A stretch of 64,000 bases of DNA, from positions 744,001-808,000 of the forward strand of contig NZ_CP113089.1 in the NCBI RefSeq assembly GCF_026625045.1. Reading direction: 5' to 3'. The DNA is from Microcella daejeonensis. GTDB taxonomy: Bacteria > Actinomycetota > Actinomycetes > Actinomycetales > Microbacteriaceae. Of this stretch, positions 57,039 to 64,000 are shown in pieces. A program made the position numbers and the translations under genes. Every line of letters begins with the position of its first letter. Within the stretch, counting starts at the first letter, position 1. The notes under the pieces were generated by a model. The model was not told the origin of the DNA and ran no database searches. It was given only the letters and a program-made list of their open reading frames with translations.

Positions 57039-57512
57039 ATGATCGAGCGCATCGGCCCGCTGCAGTTGTCCGGCGCGCACGGGTTGGCCTTCGGCGACCC
57101 CGCGGCGATGCACGTGCAGATCGCGCGGGAGGAGCTGCTCTGGTGCGAACCCGGTCAGGAGCACGACGCCCTCGAATGGGATGACATCGCTCGGATCGAG
57201 TGGGTCGTGCCGACCAGCAGGATCGGCCCGGTACCGCTCATCGACCCCGTGGCGACGATGGCCGTCGGGGCGCTGGGGGTCGTCGGGCTCGACACCATCG
57301 ACCCGCGCACCCTCATGGTGCGCATCACCACGACCTCGGGCGACGAGGTCGAGTGGCGCGTCACGCCCCACCACCTCATCGGCTACTCATCGCGCGACGT
57401 GCGCGTGGTCGCGCCGTTCCTCGAGCAGCTGCGCGGCAGCCCCGCCCTGCGGGCGCAGCTCGCGACCGACCCGCGCGCGACGCTCGCCGAGCTGCGTCGC
57501 CGCCGCGGGTGA
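57039..57512 (+). CDS. Conserved-type small protein of unknown function
   Basis: This 157-residue protein has no clear signal peptide; one weakly hydrophobic stretch (DPVATMAVGALGVVGLDTID) lies mid-chain. Strand-like pieces such as ELLWCEPGQEHDALEWDDIARIEWVVP and TLMVRITTTSGDEVEWRV recall PH-like or YokE-type beta barrels. I do not recognise a family and assign no function. A TACGGT box six bases before the ATG suggests a leaderless transcript. The stop lies 13 bases from that of the convergent RND gene. Confidence 0.6.
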   Translation: MIERIGPLQLSGAHGLAFGDPAAMHVQIAREELLWCEPGQEHDALEWDDIARIEWVVPTSRIGPVPLIDPVATMAVGALGVVGLDTIDPRTLMVRITTTSGDEVEWRVTPHHLIGYSSRDVRVVAPFLEQLRGSPALRAQLATDPRATLAELRRRRG

Positions 57513-57525
57513 CCCCCGCGGGCGA

Positions 57526-60500
57526 CTAGGCCGTCGCGCGCTCGCTCTCCGGATCCGGTGCCGACTCGGCCGCGGCCCGGCGGTCCTCGCGCCGCTCCTT
57601 CGCTCCCTCGACCAGGTAGTACAGGGCCGGCAGCACGACGAGCGTCAGCAGGGTGGAGGAGATGAGCCCGCCTATGACGACGATCGCGAGCGGCTGCGAG
57701 ATGAACCCGCCGCTCCCAGTGATGCCGAGGCCCAACGGGGTGAGCGCGAAGATCGTCGCCGCCGCCGTCATGAGGATGGGGCGCAGTCGTCGCGAGGAGC
57801 CCTCGAGCAGCGCGGGGCCGACCTTGAGCCCCTTCTCGCGGAACTGGTTCACCAGATCGACGAGAACGATCGCGTTGGTCACGACGATGCCGATGAGCAT
57901 GAGCACGCCGATGAGCGAGGGCACGCCGAGGGGGATGCCCGCGATGAGCTGCAGCGCGATCGCCCCCGTCGCGGCGAAGGGGATGGAGACGAGCAGCAGC
58001 AGCGGCTGACGCAGGCTCTTGAACGTCGCCACCATGACGACGTAGACGATGAGGATCGCCGCGAGGAGCGCGAGGCCGAGCTGGCTGAACGCGTCGCCCT
58101 GCTGCGCGGTGACGCCGCCGAGGGTCGCGGTCGCGCTGTCGGGCAGCTCGACCTCGTCGACCGCCTCCTGGATGACGGTGGACGCGGTTCCCACGTCGGC
58201 CGTCGAGGGGGTGATCGAGACCGTCGCGCTGCGCACGCCGCGGATGGTCGTGATGTTGGCCGGGCCGTCGACCTCCTCGACGGTCGCGAGGTCGCTGAGC
58301 GGCAGGGGCCCCTGCGCGGTGGGGATGCTGAACGCGCGCAGCTCCTCGACCGTCGTCGGCGCATCCGTGTTCGGCAGGTAGATGGCGAGGGTGCGCTCGT
58401 CGATGACGACCTCGCCCACGCTCGCGGGGAACATCGCCTCGGAGACGATGCCGCCGACGGCGATCTCGCTGAGGCCGAGCTCGGCGGCCCGCTCGCGATC
58501 GACCTCGACGGCGAGGTAGGGCTGGGTGTCGGAGAGGTTGCTCGTGGCCTCGGCCGTGATGTCGAGGGCGCGCACCGCCTCGAGCACGCGGTCGCTCGCC
58601 TCGTTCAGGTCGGCCTGGCTCGCCGCGGTGATGTCGACGTCGATGGAGGAGGAGGCGAAGCCGCTGTCGGCGCTCGACACCGAGATCTCGCCGACGCCCT
58701 CGAGCGGCTCGATCGCGTCGCGCACGTCGGCCTGGATCCGCTCCTGATCGGCGTCCTCATCGGTCGTGATCGAGAACGTGACGTCACCGCCGCCGCCGAA
58801 GAGCGAGAGCAGCGATCCGCCGCCCGAGCCGATCGACACCTGCACGGTCTCGAGGCCGTCGACCTCGTCGAGCGCCTCCTCGACCTGCGAGGCCGCCTCA
58901 TCGAGCGCGTCGAGGCTCGCGCCGTTGTCGAGCGACTGGGTGACGGTGAGGGTGTTCTGGCCGGAGTTGCCGATGAAGTTGGTCTGCAGGCCGGTGGCGA
59001 GCGCCCCGGTGCCGCCGAGCACGAGCAGGGCGAGCAGCAGGGTCGCGACGGGCTTGCGCAGCGTCCAGCGGATGACGGGCAGGTAGGCGCGCTGCAGGCG
59101 GCCGGGGTTCGCCGACTCCTCCTCGAAGGTCATGGCGGAGTGGCTGCCGGCCTTGGGCGGCCGCAGGAACCAGTACGACAGCACCGGCACGATCGTGAGC
59201 GAGACGAAGAGCGAGGCGCCGAGCGCGATCGCCGTCGTCAGGGCGAAGGGCCGGAACAGCTCGCCCGTGATGTCGCCGACGAGCGCGAGCGGCAGGAACA
59301 CGGCGATGGTCGTGACGGTCGAGGCGGTGATCGCCGCAGCGACCTCCTTCACGCCGACGGTGATGGCCTGCAGCTTCTCCTCGCCGAGGGCGAGGTGCCG
59401 CTTGATGTTCTCCACGACGACGATCGAGTCGTCGACGACGCGGCCGATCGCGATCGTGATGGCACCGAGCGTGAGGATGTTGAGGGTGTAGCCCGAGACC
59501 TGCATGCCGATGAAGGTGAGCAGCACCGAGGTCGGGATGGAGATGGCGGTGACGAGCGTGGAGCGCACCGACAGCAGGAACACCAGGATGACGATGACGG
59601 CGAAGACGAGGCCGAGCGTGCCCTCGGTCGCGAGGGCCTCGATGGAGCTCTCGATGAAGGGCGCCTGGTCGAAGACGATGTCGAAGGTCGTTCCCGACCC
59701 GATGGCGGCCGCGATCCGGGGCAGGGCCTCCTGCACGAGGCGCGACACCTCGACCGTGTTGCCGTCGGGGGTCTTGGTGACGGCGAGCGTCAGAGCGGGC
59801 TCCCCGTTGACGCGAGAGAGACTGTCGACCGGGTCGCTCACGATGGCCACGGCGGCGAGATCGCCGATCGTGGTCAGCGGGTCGCCGCCCTGCGCACCGA
59901 CGATCGGCAGGGCCGCGAGCTCCTCGGGCGTCGTGATCTGCACGCCCGTGAGCACGGCGAGCGACTGCTCGCCCTCGGTGATGGTGCCGGCGGGCAGCAG
60001 CACGCCGTTCGCATCGAGGGTGTCGGTGATGTCGGCCGTGGTGAGGCCGCGCTCCGCGAGCAGCGCGCGGTCGGCGGTGATGGTGACGCGATCGCCCACG
60101 GCGCCCGAGACGCTCGCCTCGCGCACGCCGTCGAGCTCGGTGAGCTCGGGCACGGCCTGGTTCTCGAGGGCTTCGGCGAGCTCGCCCTGATCGAGGCGGC
60201 TCGTCACGCCGATCTGGATGACCGGCAGGTCGTCGATCGAGCCGGTGAGCACCTGCACGTCGGCCGCCTCGGGCAGGTCGAGGCGGTTGACCGCCAGCTG
60301 AACGCGCTGCTCGGCGCGGGCAAGGTCGGTGCCGAACTCGAAGCTCGCCGAGACGATTGAGAAGCCCGTGCTCGAGGTGGCGTTCGTGGCGTCGAGATCG
60401 GGCACGGCCTGCAGCGCCGTCTCGATCGGGGTGGAGACGTCGCCCTCGACCACCTCGGGCGCCGCGCCGCCGTACTGCGTGAGCACGATCACCTGCGGGA

Positions 60501-60627
60501 AGCTCACCGAGGGGATGAGCTCCTGCTTGAGGCTCGTCAGGGCGAGGCCGCCGAAGATGCCGACCACGATCGTGACGAGCGCGATGAGCGCCCGGTTGCG
60601 GAGGCTGAAGACCGAGAGGAGATGCAC
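57526..60627 (-). CDS. RND-family efflux permease (AcrB/SwrC-like)
   Basis: This 1033-residue inner-membrane transporter has twelve predicted helices and two large outside loops, the standard RND layout (AcrB has 1049). The N-terminus RNRALIALVTIVVGIFGGLAL, the fourth helix TIAIGRVVDDSIVVVENIKRHL (the proton-relay Asp pair) and the tenth helix region GIVVTNAIVLVDLVNQ are visible. The Lys seen at the last site in AcrB is Thr here, as in SwrC/YerP-like pumps of Gram-positives. There is no membrane-fusion or outer-membrane partner gene, as expected for this cell type. Substrate unknown. GTG 60627 begins the conserved part. Two inverted repeats lie 60-145 bases upstream. Confidence 0.9.
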   Translation of the reverse strand: MHLLSVFSLRNRALIALVTIVVGIFGGLALTSLKQELIPSVSFPQVIVLTQYGGAAPEVVEGDVSTPIETALQAVPDLDATNATSSTGFSIVSASFEFGTDLARAEQRVQLAVNRLDLPEAADVQVLTGSIDDLPVIQIGVTSRLDQGELAEALENQAVPELTELDGVREASVSGAVGDRVTITADRALLAERGLTTADITDTLDANGVLLPAGTITEGEQSLAVLTGVQITTPEELAALPIVGAQGGDPLTTIGDLAAVAIVSDPVDSLSRVNGEPALTLAVTKTPDGNTVEVSRLVQEALPRIAAAIGSGTTFDIVFDQAPFIESSIEALATEGTLGLVFAVIVILVFLLSVRSTLVTAISIPTSVLLTFIGMQVSGYTLNILTLGAITIAIGRVVDDSIVVVENIKRHLALGEEKLQAITVGVKEVAAAITASTVTTIAVFLPLALVGDITGELFRPFALTTAIALGASLFVSLTIVPVLSYWFLRPPKAGSHSAMTFEEESANPGRLQRAYLPVIRWTLRKPVATLLLALLVLGGTGALATGLQTNFIGNSGQNTLTVTQSLDNGASLDALDEAASQVEEALDEVDGLETVQVSIGSGGGSLLSLFGGGGDVTFSITTDEDADQERIQADVRDAIEPLEGVGEISVSSADSGFASSSIDVDITAASQADLNEASDRVLEAVRALDITAEATSNLSDTQPYLAVEVDRERAAELGLSEIAVGGIVSEAMFPASVGEVVIDERTLAIYLPNTDAPTTVEELRAFSIPTAQGPLPLSDLATVEEVDGPANITTIRGVRSATVSITPSTADVGTASTVIQEAVDEVELPDSATATLGGVTAQQGDAFSQLGLALLAAILIVYVVMVATFKSLRQPLLLLVSIPFAATGAIALQLIAGIPLGVPSLIGVLMLIGIVVTNAIVLVDLVNQFREKGLKVGPALLEGSSRRLRPILMTAAATIFALTPLGLGITGSGGFISQPLAIVVIGGLISSTLLTLVVLPALYYLVEGAKERREDRRAAAESAPDPESERATA

Positions 60628-60689
60628 GAGAGGGGACTCCGGACGAGAGGCGTGATGACGATGGGAGCCCACGGTGCGGGCGGGGGACG

Positions 60690-60719
60690 AACGCTGGTCA
60701 GCATCCCAGCGTTTGCTGG
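60690..60719. promoter_or_regulatory. Nested inverted repeats before the RND pump gene
   Basis: AACGCTGG-N8-CCAGCGTT (60690-60713) is a perfect dyad, and its right arm forms a second one, CCAGC-GTTT-GCTGG (60706-60719). This looks like a site for a dimeric (for example TetR-type) repressor; none is encoded nearby. Confidence 0.5.
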
Positions 60720-60758
60720 ACATTGCCAAAGGAGGCACTCGGTGCCGACCGCGAAACC

Positions 60759-60770
60759 GACCGATCGGTC
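60759..60770. promoter_or_regulatory. 12-bp palindrome before the RND pump gene
   Basis: GACCGATCGGTC, a form often seen in TetR-family operators, 132 bases before the pump GTG and 54 bases from the stop of the MocR gene. Confidence 0.4.
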
Positions 60771-60823
60771 AGGCCGCCTCCAGCAGTCTCGCCGCACGCG
60801 ATCGAGGCACGGGATGCCCGCCC

Positions 60824-62266
60824 TCAGACCACCGTCTCGAGCAGCTCCCCGCCCGCGGCCGGCGGCGCGGGCTGCTCGCCGAGCCCCGTCCAGGCGCGCT
60901 GCAGCGCATCGAGCGCCCGGAGGGACTCCTCCTCCGGCCGGCAGAACGGGATGCGCACGAACCGCTCGAAGGCGCCGTCGATTCCGAAGCGCGGCCCGGC
61001 CCCGATGAGCACGCCCTCGGCGCGGGCGGCGAGCGCGAGGCGGCTCGCGACAGGGGCGCCGATCCCGACCCAGAACGTGAGGCCCCCGCCGACCTCGGGC
61101 ACGCTCCAGCTCGGGAACCGGCGGGCGAGCTCGCGGGCCATGAGGGCGTGGCCGGCGACGAGCTGCGCGCGCCGGGCATCCAGCACCCGGTCGTAGCGGT
61201 CGAGCAGGCGCAGCAGCACGAGCTGCTCGAGCGTCGGGGAGCCGAGGTCGCCGGCGGAGCGCGCGACGGCGAGGCGGGTGATGAGGGCGCGGTCGGCGCG
61301 GATCCAGCCGAGGCGGATGCCGCCCCATATGCTCTTGCCGACCGAGCCGAGGGTGACGACGCCCGGCCCGAACGCCGCCATGGGCGTGGCGGTCGAGCCC
61401 TCGAAGCCGAGGTCGGCCATGGTCTCGTCGACGACGAGCACGGTGCCGTGCGCCTCGGCGAGCGCCGCGACGCGGGCGCGCTGCTCATCGAGCATGACCC
61501 GCGTCGTCGGGTTGTGGAAGTCGGGCATGAGGTAGGCGAGCGCGGGCGAGCTGCGGGCGAAGACGCGGGCGAGCGCCTCGTCGTCCCAGCCCTCGTCGGT
61601 CGTGACGGGAACGGTCACGAGACGTCCGCCGGCGCCGCGCAGCGCCTCGATGGCGTGCGGATAGGTGGGCGATTCGATGAGCACGCGGTCGCCGCGGGCG
61701 ATGAGGGTGCGGGCGACGAGCGCGAGCGCGTGCTGCGCGCCGAGGGTGATCATGATCTCGTCGGGCCCGGTCGGCACGCCCGCGCGCGTGCAGCGCTCGG
61801 CGATCGCGGCGCGCAGCTCGGGCAGGCCGAGCAGGTCGAACCCGGGAGCCTCGAGGTAGCGGGGCAGCAGTTCGGCCGCCTCACGGGCGGCCTCGGCGAT
61901 GAGCGGCACGGCGGGCAGGCTCGCGGACGAGAAATCGATGAGGCCGGTGCCCGGCGCCCCGATCATGGGCGGCGCGTCGCCCGGCGGCAGCTGCACGACC
62001 GAGCCCGAGCCGCGCACGCTGCGCAGGTAGCCGAGATCGCGCAGGCGGGCGTAGGCGCCGGCGACGGTCGTGCGGCTGAGGCCCTCATGGGCGGCGAGCG
62101 CCCGCTCGGCGGGCAGCCGCACGCCCAGCGCGATGCGGCCGTCGAGCACGAGCAGCCGGATGCGATCGGCGAGCACCTCGTACAGCGGCCGCGGTACGGC
62201 GGCGGTCGCATCGGCGCGCCACTCGCCGAGAAGCATGGCCAATCCGCGGGAGGTGAGGGCGCTCAT
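60824..62266 (-). CDS. MocR-type regulator (GntR HTH fused to aminotransferase), YczR-like
   Basis: This 480-residue protein has a GntR winged-helix domain (about 25-95: LYEVLADRIRLLVLDGRIALGVRLPAERALAAHEGLSRTTVAGAYARL) and a fold type I aminotransferase domain with the PLP lysine in GSVGKSIWGGIRLGW and the conserved MPDFHNPTT. Such proteins are PLP-sensing regulators. Divergent from it is a YczE-type membrane gene, the arrangement known for YczR regulators, which supports that name. A TACAGT box six bases before ATG 62266 points to a leaderless message, and the perfect inverted repeat in the gap is the likely self-regulation site. Confidence 0.9.
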   Translation of the reverse strand: MSALTSRGLAMLLGEWRADATAAVPRPLYEVLADRIRLLVLDGRIALGVRLPAERALAAHEGLSRTTVAGAYARLRDLGYLRSVRGSGSVVQLPPGDAPPMIGAPGTGLIDFSSASLPAVPLIAEAAREAAELLPRYLEAPGFDLLGLPELRAAIAERCTRAGVPTGPDEIMITLGAQHALALVARTLIARGDRVLIESPTYPHAIEALRGAGGRLVTVPVTTDEGWDDEALARVFARSSPALAYLMPDFHNPTTRVMLDEQRARVAALAEAHGTVLVVDETMADLGFEGSTATPMAAFGPGVVTLGSVGKSIWGGIRLGWIRADRALITRLAVARSAGDLGSPTLEQLVLLRLLDRYDRVLDARRAQLVAGHALMARELARRFPSWSVPEVGGGLTFWVGIGAPVASRLALAARAEGVLIGAGPRFGIDGAFERFVRIPFCRPEEESLRALDALQRAWTGLGEQPAPPAAGGELLETVV

Positions 62267-62272
62267 GCGGCC

Positions 62273-62278
62273 ACTGTA
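62273..62278 (-). promoter_or_regulatory. Predicted -10 box, leaderless start of the MocR gene
   Basis: TACAGT on the minus strand, six bases before ATG 62266. Confidence 0.5.
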
Positions 62279-62283
62279 CGTGG

Positions 62284-62308
62284 ATTGGCCTCTTGATCAC
62301 AGGCCAAT
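62284..62308. promoter_or_regulatory. Perfect 8-9-8 inverted repeat between MocR and yczE-like genes
   Basis: ATTGGCCT-N9-AGGCCAAT lies in the 61-bp gap between the divergent genes, covering the -35 zone of the MocR promoter. It is the obvious operator for the MocR protein. Confidence 0.7.
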
Positions 62309-62327
62309 TCGTCGATTCACTGGGGTC

Positions 62328-62996
62328 ATGTCCTCCCCCGAGCCCCGTGCGCCGCGGTACCTCGTGCGCCGCTGGGGCCAGCTCCTGCTCGGCCTGCTGC
62401 TCTACGGCATCGCGATCTCGCTCATGATCCGCGCCGACATCGGGCTCGACCCGTGGACGGTCTTCGCGCAGGGCGTCGCCCGGCAGTCGGGCTGGAGCAT
62501 CGGCATCGTGACGATCGTGGTCGGCGCGATCGTGCTGCTGCTGTGGATCCCGCTGAAGCAGCGGCCGGGCATCGGCACCGTGCTCAACGTGCTGCTCGTG
62601 GGGCTCGCCCTCGACCTCGGTCTGGCGTTCGTGCGCACGCCCGAGGAGCTGTGGGCGCGCATCCTGCTGTTCGCCGGCGGCCTCGCCCTGCTCGCCCTCG
62701 CGACCGGCCTCTACCTCGGTGCGCGTTTTGGCCCGGGCCCGCGCGACGGTCTCATGACGGGCGCGCACGCCCGCTTCGGCTGGGCCATCTGGAAGGTGCG
62801 CACCGGCGTCGAGGTGACCGTGCTGGCCATCGGGTGGATGCTCGGCGGCACGGTCGGCGTCGGCACCGTGGCCTTCGCGCTGCTCATCGGGCCGATGGTG
62901 CACTGGACGGTGCCGCGCCTGCGGGTGCCGGCCGCCGGAGACCCGCCGCGCCCCGCGCGACGGCGGTCGGCCCGCGCGCAGGCCGCTCCGGCGTAG
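62328..62996 (+). CDS. YczE-family membrane protein
   Basis: This 222-residue protein has five membrane segments and the YczE/YyaS signatures: RRWGQLLLGLLLYGIAISLMIRADIGLDPWTVFAQG near the N-terminus, SIGIVTIVVGAIVLLLWIPLKQRPGIGTVLNVLLVG in the middle, and FGPGPRDGLMTGAHARFGW further on. YczE-type proteins are of unknown transport function; the usual partner is the divergent MocR regulator. ATG 62328 has GGGG a few bases before it. It ends just before a hexanucleotide repeat. Confidence 0.88.
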   Translation: MSSPEPRAPRYLVRRWGQLLLGLLLYGIAISLMIRADIGLDPWTVFAQGVARQSGWSIGIVTIVVGAIVLLLWIPLKQRPGIGTVLNVLLVGLALDLGLAFVRTPEELWARILLFAGGLALLALATGLYLGARFGPGPRDGLMTGAHARFGWAIWKVRTGVEVTVLAIGWMLGGTVGVGTVAFALLIGPMVHWTVPRLRVPAAGDPPRPARRRSARAQAAPA

Positions 62997-62998
62997 CC

Positions 62999-63022
62999 GG
63001 CCCCGGCCCCGGCCCCGGCCCC
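62999..63022. repeat. GGCCCC hexanucleotide repeat, four copies
   Basis: Four perfect GGCCCC units fill the 30-bp gap between the stops of two convergent genes; the minus strand (GGGGCC) is G-quadruplex-prone. Confidence 0.85.
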
Positions 63023-63026
63023 TGCC

Positions 63027-63776
63027 TCAGTCGGCCAGGTTCGCCTCGGCCCACACCCGCATCGCATCGCGCACGAAGGCCGCGCCCTCGACGCCGCCGT
63101 AGTGCCGCGCGAACCGCTCGTCGGCGACGTACATCTCGCCGAGCCCGGTGAAGGCCTCGCGGCTCGGAGCGGTGCCGCCCCAGCCGGTGCGCACCATCGC
63201 GTACTGCCGCGCGGCGAGCTCCTGCACCGGCGCCGCCTCGGGGGCGTCGCCCCGCGCGAGCGCCGCCGCGAAGCCCTCCTGCAGCACCTGCTGCTCGGCG
63301 GCCAGCGCCGCCCGGCCCTGCTCGTCGAGCGAGCGGTACCAGCGGTCGCTCGCGGCGTGGGCCTCGGCGCCCCAGCGCTCGACCACCTCCTCCTCGTACT
63401 GCGTGTGATCGAATCCGTCGAACATCGTCTCCGCCATGAGCGGCTCCTTCCTCTCCATCGTCGCGAGCGTCGTCTCGACGCTCCTGATCCGTCGCTCCAG
63501 CCGATCGCGCTCCTCGCGCAGCACCGCCGCGTGCACGCGCAGCGCGGCGGCGTCGTCGGTCTGGCCGGCGAGCACCTCGGCGATCGCGGGCAGCCCGAGC
63601 CCGAGCTCGCGCAGCAGCAGGATGCGCTGCAGTCGTGTGAGCGCGCGCTCGTCGTAGTAGCGGTACCCGTTCGCGCCGATGCGGCTGGGCGGCAGCAGGG
63701 CGATGTCGTCGTAGTGGCGCAGGGCGCGCGAGGTCGTGCCCGTGAGGCGGGCGATCTGCTGGATGCTCCACTCCAT
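63027..63776 (-). CDS. MerR-family regulator with TipAS ligand domain
   Basis: This 249-residue regulator has a MerR winged-helix domain (WSIQQIARLTGTTSRALRHYDDIALLPPSRIGANGYRYYDERAL, residues about 3-48), a coiled-coil dimer helix (about 80-115) and a C-terminal TipAS domain (about 120-245, including GFDHTQYEEEVVERWG and ALARGDAPEAAPVQELAARQYAMV). TipAS domains bind thiopeptide antibiotics and other ligands; the Streptomyces TipAL captures thiostrepton by a Cys, but none is present in this part, so the ligand differs or is held without a bond. The promoter has the 19-bp spacer that MerR proteins activate, and the start is leaderless. Confidence 0.9.
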   Translation of the reverse strand: MEWSIQQIARLTGTTSRALRHYDDIALLPPSRIGANGYRYYDERALTRLQRILLLRELGLGLPAIAEVLAGQTDDAAALRVHAAVLREERDRLERRIRSVETTLATMERKEPLMAETMFDGFDHTQYEEEVVERWGAEAHAASDRWYRSLDEQGRAALAAEQQVLQEGFAAALARGDAPEAAPVQELAARQYAMVRTGWGGTAPSREAFTGLGEMYVADERFARHYGGVEGAAFVRDAMRVWAEANLAD

Positions 63777-63783
63777 GTCGTCG

Positions 63784-63814
63784 ACGGTAGAGGTTGACGC
63801 AGCGTCAAGGTCAA
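63784..63814 (-). promoter_or_regulatory. MerR-type promoter with 19-bp spacer
   Basis: On the minus strand TTGACC (63814-63809), 19 bases, TACCGT (63789-63784), then seven bases to the ATG at 63776. The long spacer is the hallmark of promoters opened by MerR-family activators. Confidence 0.65.
63794..63808. promoter_or_regulatory. Inverted repeat in the MerR-type spacer
   Basis: TTGACGC-A-GCGTCAA, a perfect 15-bp dyad that fills most of the 19-bp spacer; the expected autoregulatory site. Confidence 0.7.
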
Positions 63815-63861
63815 GCGGGTCGACGAATCCGGGGGCCTTCTGCCCCTTGCACGATGCTCAC

Positions 63862-63877
63862 TCACGATATATCGTGA
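63862..63877. promoter_or_regulatory. Palindrome 1 upstream of the DUF4097-type gene
   Basis: TCACGATATATCGTGA, a perfect 16-bp palindrome; AT-rich core GATATATC shared with palindrome 2. Confidence 0.75.
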
Positions 63878-63885
63878 TGCTCGCC

Positions 63886-63905
63886 ACTCGCGATATATCG
63901 CGAGT
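63886..63905. promoter_or_regulatory. Palindrome 2 upstream of the DUF4097-type gene
   Basis: ACTCGCGATATATCGCGAGT, a perfect 20-bp palindrome, 26 bp centre to centre from palindrome 1 and 30 bases before the start codon. Such pairs resemble PadR-type operators. Confidence 0.75.
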
Positions 63906-63935
63906 CGGGCATCCACTCTCGAAGGGAACGGCAGC

Positions 63936-64000
63936 ATGGCGCAGGAGACCTGGATCGTCGCGGAGCCGACGGTCATCGAGCTCGAGCGGATCGCCTCGCT
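63936..64000 (+). CDS. 5' end of a DUF4097-type (adhesin-like) gene
   Basis: The gene runs out of the window after 21 residues, beginning AQETWIVAEPTVIELERIAS. This start resembles DUF4097 proteins of actinobacteria, often followed by a PadR regulator gene; both points rest on memory and the next bases are not visible. AAGGGA lies eight bases before ATG 63936. Two palindromes upstream suggest tight control. Confidence 0.55.
   Translation, partial: MAQETWIVAEPTVIELERIAS

Noticed and set aside
57181..60360. A plus-strand open frame of about 1060 codons opposite the RND pump
   Set aside because: Antisense shadow; repetitive Arg/Asp/Glu composition only.

Overview
The window is high-GC (roughly 70% G+C or more, judged by eye) chromosomal DNA of an actinobacterium, most likely a Microbacteriaceae (Micrococcales). 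The reasons are the codon use, the many GTG starts, the block lysS / panC / DUF2520 / two PH-domain proteins / DUF3180 / folKBPE / ftsH / hpt / tilS // ppa, several family-typical small membrane proteins, and many starts that look leaderless (TANNNT six or seven bases before the start codon). The genus cannot be fixed from the sequence. No phage, insertion sequence, CRISPR array or rRNA was seen.

Layout. 1-9 kb: 3' end of radA, an SseB-like gene with a small membrane protein, an N-acetylglutamate synthase, a secreted fasciclin protein, clpC, a DUF2975/HTH pair, a pirin, and small secreted or membrane proteins. 9-22 kb (minus strand): lysS with two short followers, then panC and a long run of genes with overlapping start and stop codons for pantothenate, folate, FtsH, purine salvage and tRNA-Ile lysidine synthesis. 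22-25 kb: ppa, an M23 peptidase with coiled coil, and tRNA-Glu, tRNA-Asp and tRNA-Phe. 25-33 kb: accessory and redox genes (nucleotidyltransferase, DUF1801, DUF554, rhodanese divergent from glutaredoxin, dienelactone hydrolase, GNAT, acyl-CoA oxidase-like enzyme, a thioredoxin behind a CsoR/CstR-like operator, and a PlsC acyltransferase).

33.5-42.4 kb is the most unusual part. A five-gene minus-strand operon encodes a polyprenol-phosphate sugar synthase fused to GtrA, a cellulose/hyaluronan-synthase-like GT2, a GT39 membrane glycosyltransferase fused to a GH8-like domain, a separate GtrA protein, and an FAD oxidoreductase. A membrane-anchored GH5 glycosidase converges on it from the plus strand. 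In the GH5 protein the catalytic elements appear in circularly permuted order. The operon has a predicted promoter about 450 nt before its first start codon, and the leader holds a G-rich triplicated 14-mer. I read this as an undescribed envelope or exopolysaccharide assembly locus. The sugar and the polymer are unknown.

42-64 kb: prfC, recQ, cysE-cysK, a zinc metallopeptidase, a 1414-aa secreted nuclease/5'-nucleotidase fusion, a DEAD-box helicase with an N-terminal decapeptide repeat array, a lipoprotein hydrolase, an RND efflux permease, the divergent MocR regulator/YczE pair around a perfect inverted repeat, a MerR-TipAS regulator with a 19-bp-spacer promoter, and the start of a DUF4097-type gene behind two perfect palindromes.

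All functions are inferred from protein motifs read by eye. No database search was run.
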